Assembly (NCBI GenBank): GCA_029060585.1
Contig: JAIDTS010000102.1
Location: 1 to 7,865, forward strand
Source of the DNA: Muribaculaceae bacterium
GTDB taxonomy: Bacteria > Bacteroidota > Bacteroidia > Bacteroidales > Muribaculaceae
DNA length: 7,865 nt
Direction: 5' to 3'
The notes under the pieces were generated by a model. That model had not been told where the DNA came from. It was given only the letters and a program-made list of their open reading frames with translations, and did not search any database. Position 1 is the first letter of the stretch, and each line of letters opens with the position of its first letter. The position numbers and the translations under genes are program-made. This document shows positions 1 through 5,491 of this stretch, in pieces.

Positions 1-12
1 CACCTTACCACT

Positions 13-819
13 ATGAAAACACGCTTCAACTATATCTTCGCAGCCGCCATGGCCGGCATCTTCGCATTATCAGCTGATGCCATAAGCAACAACAGCCCTC
101 TGACAGGAATACGTCCTCCGAAGGAAGCATATGTGCTCTCAAGCCATGATTCGATACTTCCAGAGGTAAAGCCTTACTATCTTTTCTCGACGCCGGGTGC
201 AGCAATCGAATTCATGATGAAGTCGGAGAACAGCGATGAATATGCCCGCGGTATACTTCCGCAGATGGCAAACGAAGAATTGAGCTATGTAGAGAAACTC
301 ATCAACAACGAGCATGATGGTTTCATAGTTGTAGACAAAAGCCGCATGAAAGTGATTAAGTTCAATCGATTCGGCGTAGAAGAGGAGAGCTTCGGAATGG
401 CGTGTGCAAAAAACTACGGAACTAAACACAAGACTGGCGACTCCCGCACCCCGGAAGGTTTTTTCTCTGTGAAACAGATCCAGAACAGCACAGACTGGCA
501 TTATGTAGACGACAACGGCAACGTAAGCGAGAAGACCGGAGAATTCGGTCCGCGATTCGTTCGTCTCAATATTCCGGGCATCACGTGCATCGGCATACAC
601 GGAACAGCAGCCCCTTGGAGCATCGGAGGACGTCGTAGCCACGGGTGCATACGTCTTACAAATGAAAACATTATGAAATTCGTAGAGATGGTCGAGCCAG
701 GAATGCCCGTCATAATCACTCCGGGGAAGAAAGACATGGCGGTCAATAAGAGCGAGGGATATGACATACCCTCCATAAGCACCGTCGCCGGGCAGTCCAA
801 TCTTGCGATGAACAAATAA
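13..819 (+). CDS. Secreted L,D-transpeptidase (YkuD domain)
   Basis: This 268-residue protein probably forms or edits 3-3 peptidoglycan crosslinks, or attaches proteins to the wall, through a catalytic cysteine. The first ~23 residues are a signal peptide (basic start, hydrophobic core, ALSADA cleavage-like end), so it acts outside the inner membrane. Residues ~100-240 match a YkuD domain: KTGDSRTPEG at 140-149, a conserved GIHG with His196, and the active-site block SHGCIRL with Ser209, His210 and Cys212. The ~75 residues between signal peptide and catalytic domain match nothing I recognise. The ATG at 13 is chosen because it gives the complete signal peptide; only 12 bases lie upstream, so its promoter is outside the window. 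It is followed by its own terminator and so is probably not cotranscribed with mdh. The family call is firm; the exact wall substrate is not known. Confidence 0.93.
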   Translation: MKTRFNYIFAAAMAGIFALSADAISNNSPLTGIRPPKEAYVLSSHDSILPEVKPYYLFSTPGAAIEFMMKSENSDEYARGILPQMANEELSYVEKLINNEHDGFIVVDKSRMKVIKFNRFGVEEESFGMACAKNYGTKHKTGDSRTPEGFFSVKQIQNSTDWHYVDDNGNVSEKTGEFGPRFVRLNIPGITCIGIHGTAAPWSIGGRRSHGCIRLTNENIMKFVEMVEPGMPVIITPGKKDMAVNKSEGYDIPSISTVAGQSNLAMNK

Positions 820-836
820 ATGAACCATAGAATATG

Positions 837-884
837 AAAAAGCGTTGAAAAATCGAGCAACAGCTCATTTATCAACGCTTTTTT
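837..884 (+). terminator. Compound intrinsic terminator after the L,D-transpeptidase
   Basis: A 12-bp perfect stem pairs AAAAAGCGTTGA (837-848) with TCAACGCTTTTT (872-883) and runs into T. The 23-nt loop holds a second small stem, GAGC (855-858) with GCTC (863-866) around AACA. It lies 18 bases past the stop codon and 22 bases before mdh, so any mdh promoter must overlap it or lie upstream. No clear TAnnTTTG element was found between the two genes. Confidence 0.85.
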
Positions 885-905
885 CTTTATATAAACGAAA
901 AGAAT

Positions 906-1904
906 ATGAATTATCTATCGAATGACAAACTCGTAATCATCGGAGCCGCAGGAATGATCGGCAGCAACATGGCTCAGACAGCCATCATGAAGGGTCTGAC
1001 TCCCAACATCTGTCTCTATGATCCATACGGGCCAGGTCTGGAGGGAGTGGCCGAGGAACTTAAACAGTGCGGTTTTGAAGGCCTGAACCTCACCTACACC
1101 ACAGATATCGCCGAAGCTCTGAAGGATGCGAAGTATATCGTCAACTCAGGCGGTGCGGCTCGCAAGGCTGGGATGACGCGCGAAGACCTGCTGAAGGGAA
1201 ATGCAGAGATAGCCGAGGATTTCGGTAAAAACGTCAAAAAATACTGTCCAGACGTTAAGCACATTGTAGTAATCTTCAACCCAGCCGACATAACAGGTCT
1301 GATCACGCTCCTCTACAGCGGGCTTAAGCCGAATCAGGTGTCGACACTTGCAGCCCTTGACAGTACACGCCTGCGCAATGAGCTGTCGAAGCAGTTGAAC
1401 GTAGAGCCTGACAATATCGTCAACTGCCGTACATACGGAGGCCATGGAGAGCAGATGGCGGTTTTCGCATCGACAGCAAAGGTAAACGGTAAGCCTCTCG
1501 TAGACTTCATCGGAACAGAGCCTCTCACCAAAGAGGCATGGGAAGACCTTAAACAACGTGTGATTCAAGGAGGAAAGAAGATAATCGAACTACGAGGACG
1601 CAGTTCGTTCCAGAGTCCTGCATATCTTTCAATTGAGATGATTGAGGCCGCCATGGGTGGTCCGATGTTCCGCTGGCCAGTCGGTACTTATGTGAACAAC
1701 ACTCGTTTCAGCCACATTATGATGGCCATGGAGACAACCATAGACAAGGAGGGCGTCACAGTTCAGCCAATGACAGGCACCCCAGATGAGGAAAAGGAAC
1801 TCGACCAGAGCTATAAGCACCTATGCGCCCTCCGCGACGAAGTGATCCAGCTTGGTATAATGCCTCCTATATCGGAATGGAGCAAGATCAACCCCAATCT
1901 CTAA
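906..1904 (+). CDS. mdh: Malate dehydrogenase (NAD-dependent)
   Basis: This 332-residue cytoplasmic enzyme interconverts malate and oxaloacetate with NAD. In Bacteroidales it serves the branch from oxaloacetate through malate and fumarate to succinate (family knowledge). The N-terminal Rossmann motif is GAAGMIGSN at residues 13-21, with Asp39 at the end of the second strand to bind the NAD ribose. The substrate loop ARKAGMTR gives Arg86 and Arg92, the same six-residue spacing as Arg81 and Arg87 of E. coli Mdh; an Arg at the first position marks malate rather than lactate specificity. Asn125 (FNPAD), Asp152 and Arg155 (LDSTR) and catalytic His180 (GGHG) complete the active site. The length is slightly above the usual ~312. 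The ATG at 906 is the only start that keeps the first Rossmann strand. No Shine-Dalgarno is visible. It is isolated between two terminators, so it is probably monocistronic. Confidence 0.97.
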   Translation: MNYLSNDKLVIIGAAGMIGSNMAQTAIMKGLTPNICLYDPYGPGLEGVAEELKQCGFEGLNLTYTTDIAEALKDAKYIVNSGGAARKAGMTREDLLKGNAEIAEDFGKNVKKYCPDVKHIVVIFNPADITGLITLLYSGLKPNQVSTLAALDSTRLRNELSKQLNVEPDNIVNCRTYGGHGEQMAVFASTAKVNGKPLVDFIGTEPLTKEAWEDLKQRVIQGGKKIIELRGRSSFQSPAYLSIEMIEAAMGGPMFRWPVGTYVNNTRFSHIMMAMETTIDKEGVTVQPMTGTPDEEKELDQSYKHLCALRDEVIQLGIMPPISEWSKINPNL

Positions 1905-1905
1905 G

Positions 1906-1950
1906 GTTTAAATGGTTTAGATCGTTTAGATGATTTAGATCGTTAGATAG
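1906..1950 (+). repeat. 9-bp tandem repeat array, left arm (GTTTARATS-like)
   Basis: Five consecutive 9-bp units start two bases after the mdh stop: GTTTAAATG, GTTTAGATC, GTTTAGATG, ATTTAGATC and a degenerate GTTAGATAG. The first 14 bases plus part of the second unit (1906-1919) are a perfect inverted copy of 2064-2077. A 9-bp direct repeat GATTTATAA (1958-1966 and 1972-1980) lies between this array and the terminator hairpin. The array is noncoding and has no spacers, so it is not a CRISPR. Confidence 0.85.
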
Positions 1951-1977
1951 TTTTAAGGATTTATAATATAAGATTTA

Positions 1978-2028
1978 TAAAGGTTTAAAAACCGTTTATT
2001 TACGGTTTTTAAGCCTTTACTTTTTTTT
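1978..2028 (+). terminator. Strong intrinsic terminator downstream of mdh
   Basis: An 18-bp stem pairs 1978-1995 with 2002-2019 around the six-base loop TTATTT. There is one G-U wobble and no gap. A single C at 2020 is followed by eight T (2021-2028). The stem is mostly A-T with a CCGT/ACGG cap next to the loop. It sits between two oppositely oriented 9-bp repeat arrays. Confidence 0.9.
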
Positions 2029-2032
2029 AACT

Positions 2033-2077
2033 CCCATAAACCTTTTAAACTACCTAAACCTTTTAAACCATTTAAAC
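2033..2077 (-). repeat. 9-bp tandem repeat array, right arm (reverse orientation)
   Basis: Read on the minus strand from 2077 to 2033 this is five in-register 9-bp units: GTTTAAATG, GTTTAAAAG, GTTTAGGTA, GTTTAAAAG and GTTTATGGG. They share the GTTTA core with the left arm at 1906-1950 but lie in opposite orientation, on the far side of the terminator. The outermost unit matches the outermost left unit exactly. The remaining bases to the next start codon (2078-2119) are AT-rich with a short ACACACACA run; no canonical promoter was found there. Confidence 0.85.
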
Positions 2078-2119
2078 GTTTTAATTGCAAAACACACACA
2101 TCCACTAAAGACTAAGACT

Positions 2120-2677
2120 ATGAAAGCACGCAGAATCTTCACACTGATAGCAGCCGCTATCGTATCAATAAGCTCAATCAACGCACAGAACAGCGCTCCG
2201 GCACCAGGCTCGGGCGGAGCGTTCATGCCCAACGGAGGCAATAGTGCTCCAGCTCCTGGAGCAGGCGGATCATTTACGCCCAACGTGCCCCAGGGTTCAG
2301 GCCCGGGGGCCGGATTCGGTCCCAACGTCCCGATGTGGGGGACAAGCAACTCCATGATGAACGGAGGTCCATGGGGACCTGGTTCTTTCTCCGGCCCATA
2401 TAACAACGGTCCGGGCTACAACGCCGGAATATCCAAGGTCATCGCTGTCGGATATGACGCACAAGGAGTATGGGAGACTATTCCGATGGTAGTGAGCTGG
2501 GATTGGAACGGATTCTTCTACGACGTTACCGTTCAGAATGCATGGAATCCATGGACACAGATGTGGGAAGGAAACGGACTTGACATACCGGCTTTTCAGA
2601 CTGCCTATACGCTCCGCGGAGTTCCCTATTCCTGGTATGCCAACCTATCTACGGGCACTTACTATTTCAACCTCTAA
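2120..2677 (+). CDS. Secreted Gly/Pro/Asn-repeat protein with Trp-rich C-terminal domain, unknown function
   Basis: I do not recognise this 185-residue protein. Residues 1-22 form a clear signal peptide (MKARR basic start, hydrophobic core, cleavage probably after SINA before Gln23). Residues 24-57 are two 17-residue repeats that both begin NSAPAPG and contain F-x-PN, followed by a shorter degenerate copy at 58-71 ending GFGPNVP. A further Gly/Pro/Asn/Ser-rich linker runs to about 103. Residues ~104-185 form a compact-looking domain rich in aromatic residues; the protein has nine Trp in all (73, 85, 118, 127, 129, 142, 145, 149, 172), and no Cys. There is no lipobox and no type IX sorting domain, so it is probably periplasmic or released. 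The downstream terminator suggests a single-gene unit. The many aromatic residues could suit ligand or glycan contact, but that is speculation. Confidence 0.8.
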   Translation: MKARRIFTLIAAAIVSISSINAQNSAPAPGSGGAFMPNGGNSAPAPGAGGSFTPNVPQGSGPGAGFGPNVPMWGTSNSMMNGGPWGPGSFSGPYNNGPGYNAGISKVIAVGYDAQGVWETIPMVVSWDWNGFFYDVTVQNAWNPWTQMWEGNGLDIPAFQTAYTLRGVPYSWYANLSTGTYYFNL

Positions 2678-2680
2678 TCT

Positions 2681-2708
2681 AATGCATAATGCATAATGCT
2701 CAATGCAT
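2681..2708 (+). repeat. 7-bp tandem repeat array, left arm (AATGCAT units)
   Basis: Four consecutive 7-bp units begin four bases after the stop codon: AATGCAT, AATGCAT, AATGCTC, AATGCAT. In the alternative phase CATAATG, the segment 2685-2697 (CATAATGCATAAT) is a perfect inverted copy of 2762-2774. The array abuts the terminator hairpin that starts at 2714. Confidence 0.85.
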
Positions 2709-2713
2709 TTTTT

Positions 2714-2744
2714 AAAGACTCGGGAAATTCTTCCGAGTCTTTTT
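2714..2744 (+). terminator. Intrinsic terminator after the secreted repeat protein
   Basis: A 10-bp perfect stem pairs AAAGACTCGG (2714-2723) with CCGAGTCTTT (2733-2742) around a nine-base loop, and the T run extends to 2744. An alternative register pairs GGAA with TTCC within the loop. It separates the secreted protein from the trpS promoter and sits between two inverted 7-bp repeat arrays. Confidence 0.85.
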
Positions 2745-2753
2745 CATGACCGT

Positions 2754-2781
2754 AATTATGAATTATGCATTATGAATTATG
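2754..2781 (-). repeat. 7-bp tandem repeat array, right arm (reverse orientation)
   Basis: On the + strand the units are AATTATG, AATTATG, CATTATG, AATTATG (2754-2781), followed by a partial AATTA. On the minus strand they read CATAATT, CATAATG, CATAATT, CATAATT, which are the same heptamers as the left arm in opposite orientation. The 13-bp perfect inverted repeat between the arms is centred at about 2729.5, almost the same point as the terminator hairpin (2728). Confidence 0.85.
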
Positions 2782-2789
2782 AATTAATG

Positions 2790-2821
2790 TTTGCATAAGT
2801 GGGGATTAATGATTAAATTTG
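2790..2821 (+). promoter_or_regulatory. Bacteroidota-type promoter for the trpS operon
   Basis: TTTG (2790-2793) lies 20 bp upstream of TAAATTTG (2814-2821). This matches the Bacteroides -33/-7 consensus TTTG and TAnnTTTG at normal spacing. Transcription would start near 2827-2829, leaving a short AT-rich leader of about 17 nt before the trpS ATG with no Shine-Dalgarno. It starts just past the right arm of the 7-bp repeat. The match is by eye; no start site has been mapped. Confidence 0.7.
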
Positions 2822-2844
2822 CATAAAAATATAACTTTTATCTT

Positions 2845-3957
2845 ATGGATTCAGAAAAGACAGCCCCCACTGCCGATCAGAATAGCAACCTCCGTCCAGA
2901 CGGAAGCAAGAAAGTAGTGCTGAGCGGCATCCGCTCAACAGGGAACCTGCACCTCGGAAACTACTACGGTGCACTCCAGAAATTCGTCAGGATGCAGGAT
3001 GATTACGACAGCCGTTACTTCATAGCAGACCTTCACGCGTTGACCACCAATCCAGATCCGAAGGCCCTTCACGAAAGCGTGAAGCAGATTCTCGCAGAGT
3101 ATCTTGCTGCAGGGCTCGACCCCGATAAGAATATCCTATATGTGCAGAGCGACATCCCTGAGATTTCCGAAATGTATCTGCTCCTAAACATGCATGTAGG
3201 AATAGGCGAACTTATGCGCACTGCATCTTTCAAGGACAAGGCACGAAAGGCCCTTGGGATAAAGAGCGACAGCGATGAGATAGAAAAGGAAATCATCGGC
3301 AACCAGAACAATAATGCCCGTGTAAATGCCGGACTCCTAACCTATCCTACGCTAATGGCCGTAGACATTCTTATCCATCACGCAGACTATGTACCGGTGG
3401 GAAAAGACCAGGAGCAGCATCTTGAGCTTACAAGGCGATTCGGACGCCGCTTCAACTCATTCTATGGAGTTGATTACTTCAAAGAGCCCGTCAACTTCAA
3501 CTTCGGAGGCGAGGCGATAAAGGTACCCGGACTTGACGGAAGCGGAAAGATGGGCAAGAGCGAAGGCAACTGCATTTACCTGATTGATGACGAGAAGACA
3601 CTGCGCAAGAAAGTGATGCGCGCTGTTACCGACGCAGGTCCTACGGAACCCAACTCTCCCGTGTCTCAGCCTGTAGAAAATCTCTTCACCCTTATGGACC
3701 TCGTCAGCGGCAAAGACACCACCGATCATTTCCGTCAGGCCTACGCCGACTGCAGCATCCGCTACGGAGACCTAAAGAAACAGCTTGCCGAAGACCTGCT
3801 TAAGGTAACCCTTCCTATTCGGCAGCGAATACTCGACATCCGCGACAACGACGAATATCTATCGAAGATAGTGAAGCAGGGAGCGGAGCGCACACGTGAA
3901 TATGCTGCCAAGACCTTGAAAGACGTACGAGAGATAATGGGTATCCGAAAGATATGA
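2845..3957 (+). CDS. trpS: Tryptophanyl-tRNA synthetase
   Basis: This class I enzyme charges tRNA-Trp with tryptophan using ATP. The HIGH-type signature is HLGN at residues 36-39 within SGIRSTGNLHLGNYYGAL, and the KMSKS-type loop is KMGKS at 235-239. Family blocks include IADLHALTT (~60-68), a GIGELMRTASFKDK stretch, and VPVGKDQEQHLELTR. At 370 residues it is longer than the usual ~330. About 22 extra residues precede the first strand, and roughly 20 extra charged or Asn-rich residues sit between FKDK and NAGLLTYP compared with E. coli TrpS. The HLGN/ADLHALTT wording resembles the divergent TrpRS branch more than the E. coli form, from memory only. The ATG at 2845 is the only nearby ATG and fits the promoter; a GTG at the first strand is a weaker alternative. 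It overlaps the next gene by 4 nt (ATGA). Confidence 0.97.
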   Translation: MDSEKTAPTADQNSNLRPDGSKKVVLSGIRSTGNLHLGNYYGALQKFVRMQDDYDSRYFIADLHALTTNPDPKALHESVKQILAEYLAAGLDPDKNILYVQSDIPEISEMYLLLNMHVGIGELMRTASFKDKARKALGIKSDSDEIEKEIIGNQNNNARVNAGLLTYPTLMAVDILIHHADYVPVGKDQEQHLELTRRFGRRFNSFYGVDYFKEPVNFNFGGEAIKVPGLDGSGKMGKSEGNCIYLIDDEKTLRKKVMRAVTDAGPTEPNSPVSQPVENLFTLMDLVSGKDTTDHFRQAYADCSIRYGDLKKQLAEDLLKVTLPIRQRILDIRDNDEYLSKIVKQGAERTREYAAKTLKDVREIMGIRKI

Positions 3958-4829
3958 GACTCTCAAGCATAACCGGCATAGTCATGGCGATGCTGGTGAT
4001 GATTATTGGCGGTTGCGGTGGCGGTCAGAAAGATGACCGCCCTGCAATCGCTGTCAGTTTCGAGCCCCAGGCCTGGATGCTCAGACAAATCGTGGGTGAA
4101 GACTTCGATATAGTCACCCTCCTTCCGGCGGGAAGCGATCCAGAGACATATCAGCCGTCGATAAGCACCATGAAGGAACTGGGAAAAGCCGAGGCATTCT
4201 TTACGCTGGGCACCGATGGATTTGAAAAGTCACTGACAAACAGCATTTCATCCAATTTTCCGGAGTTAAAGATCGTAGACTGCACTGATGGAGTCGAAAA
4301 GATAACGGGAACACACGGACATCACAGTCACGAAGCGCATGACCACGATCCAGAAGAATTCGACCCCCATCTGCTGGCGTCAATCAAGAACAGCATACGG
4401 ATTGCAGACAACATGACACGATATATGTCGATTATCCATCCCAAGAAAGCAGACTTCTATCTGAAAGCCGGAGAAGATCTAAAACAACGGTTGATTGCAA
4501 TGGATGACTCTATTTCAAGAATGAACATAGCGGGTAGAGGGTTTGCGATGAGACATCCTTCGCTTTCATATCTCGCACGCGACTACGGATTGACCCAGAC
4601 TGCACTGCAAGCTGACGGAAAAGAAGCATCTCCGCTTCAGTTAAGCCGACAGATGGATGAGATCAAGAATTCAGGAGCAAAAGTCTTCATCTTGGAGAAA
4701 GAGCACTATTCGGCCGGCGACGAAGCGACAGCTAAGCAACTTGGGCTCAAAACTATAGAGGTTTCGCTTAATTCTTCCGATTGGCTTGACGACCTAATGA
4801 CAATTGCAAATGAAATTAATCGGGATTGA
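3954..4829 (+). CDS. znuA: Zinc/manganese-type ABC transporter substrate-binding lipoprotein (ZnuA-like)
   Basis: This 291-residue lipoprotein should capture a divalent metal, probably zinc, for an ABC importer. Residues 1-21 are a lipoprotein signal with lipobox IGGC and Cys21. The cluster A-I fold is supported by DFDIVTLLPAGSDPETYQPS (~50-69), DPH at 137-139 and a C-terminal KVFILEKEH segment. A His/Asp-rich loop (HGHHSHEAHDHD, 121-132) is typical of zinc-binding members. Likely ligands are His139 and His201 (MRHPS). The first ligand, normally His in P-H-x-Y-x-P, is Glu64 here. The last, usually an Asp near the C terminus, appears to be Asn273 or a nearby residue, by rough alignment only. 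The ATG overlaps the trpS stop, so translational coupling is likely. Metal choice is inferred; manganese is possible. Confidence 0.85.
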   Translation: MRLSSITGIVMAMLVMIIGGCGGGQKDDRPAIAVSFEPQAWMLRQIVGEDFDIVTLLPAGSDPETYQPSISTMKELGKAEAFFTLGTDGFEKSLTNSISSNFPELKIVDCTDGVEKITGTHGHHSHEAHDHDPEEFDPHLLASIKNSIRIADNMTRYMSIIHPKKADFYLKAGEDLKQRLIAMDDSISRMNIAGRGFAMRHPSLSYLARDYGLTQTALQADGKEASPLQLSRQMDEIKNSGAKVFILEKEHYSAGDEATAKQLGLKTIEVSLNSSDWLDDLMTIANEINRD

Positions 4830-5487
4830 CGACATAACGGTAAGATTCGACGGGAAGACCATCCTCGACCATGTCTCACTTAGTGTTGACAAAGGTGACT
4901 TCATGGCCATCACCGGACCGAACGGAGGAGGAAAGACCACTTTACTGCGCGTTATGCTACGTCTGCTGAAACCGGTAGACGGGAAGGTTATATACTATCA
5001 TGACGGATCTGAGGCAAAACGATTACGGATAGGATATCTGCCTCAGAAAAGCAATATCGACACTCGGTTTCCCATCACTGTAGGAGAAGCCATCAAGTCC
5101 GGACAGATAAAAGGTCTTCTTGCAAGAAGGAGCCGACAGGATGAAGAGGAATTTGAGAGAGTCGTTGGGATGTGCGGAGTTGGCGATTATCTCGACCGTA
5201 CGGTCGGAGTGCTATCCGGCGGACAGCTGCAGCGGACACTACTCGCAAGAGCACTTGTCTCCAATCCAGAAGTGATAGTTCTCGATGAGCCTCTGAGCTA
5301 TGTAGACAAAACTTTCGAGCGCCAGATCTATTCAATGATGGAGGATCTCGCAAAGGAGCATACAATAGTTCTCGTCAGCCACGAGATGTCTGTCATATCA
5401 GGAATGGCCAACCGTCACATCATAGTAGACAGAGGTATCCACGAATGCCACTCCCACCACCATTCTTTCACCGAATGCGACGACTAA
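4810..5487 (+). CDS. znuC: Metal ABC transporter ATPase (ZnuC-like)
   Basis: This 225-residue cytoplasmic ATPase is the energy subunit partnering the preceding lipoprotein. All nucleotide-binding motifs are present: Walker A GPNGGGKT (36-43), Q-loop Gln79 in YLPQKS, signature LSGGQ (135-139), Walker B VIVLDE (155-160), D-loop YVD and switch His191 (VSHE). It is shorter than E. coli ZnuC (~250) but complete. The C terminus, residues 211-223, is HECHSHHHSFTEC: five His and two Cys that could bind metal. I chose ATG 4810, which overlaps the end of znuA by 20 nt; a TTG two codons earlier (4804) is less likely. It ends 4 nt before the next gene. No ZnuB-type permease gene is present in the window, so the complete importer must use a permease encoded elsewhere or an unusual partner. 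Confidence 0.9.
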   Translation: MKLIGIDDITVRFDGKTILDHVSLSVDKGDFMAITGPNGGGKTTLLRVMLRLLKPVDGKVIYYHDGSEAKRLRIGYLPQKSNIDTRFPITVGEAIKSGQIKGLLARRSRQDEEEFERVVGMCGVGDYLDRTVGVLSGGQLQRTLLARALVSNPEVIVLDEPLSYVDKTFERQIYSMMEDLAKEHTIVLVSHEMSVISGMANRHIIVDRGIHECHSHHHSFTECDD

Positions 5488-5491
5488 TAAT

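Noticed and set aside
139..828. Long minus-strand open frame opposite the L,D-transpeptidase
   Set aside because: It lies entirely over a gene with a clear signal peptide and catalytic motif, has no recognisable domain, and its composition is that of a reverse-strand shadow.
1906..2077. CRISPR-like array
   Set aside because: The units are 7-9 bp and directly adjacent, with no spacers and no cas genes nearby.
2085..2100. ACACACACA run upstream of the secreted protein
   Set aside because: It is too short to be a meaningful simple-sequence repeat and no hairpin or promoter element accompanies it.
2050..2406. Minus-strand Pro/Gly-rich open frame opposite the secreted repeat protein
   Set aside because: Its Pro/Gly richness is the mirror of the Gly/Pro coding repeat on the + strand, and it has no start context or family match.
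2832..2839. TAACTTTT as the trpS -7 element
   Set aside because: The last base deviates from TAnnTTTG and no TTTG lies about 20 bp upstream. The TTTG/TAAATTTG pair at 2790-2821 matches exactly.
4804..4809. TTG start two codons upstream of the ATPase ATG
   Set aside because: An ATG follows at 4810 and gives the usual short lead before the first ATPase strand; nothing favours the rarer start.
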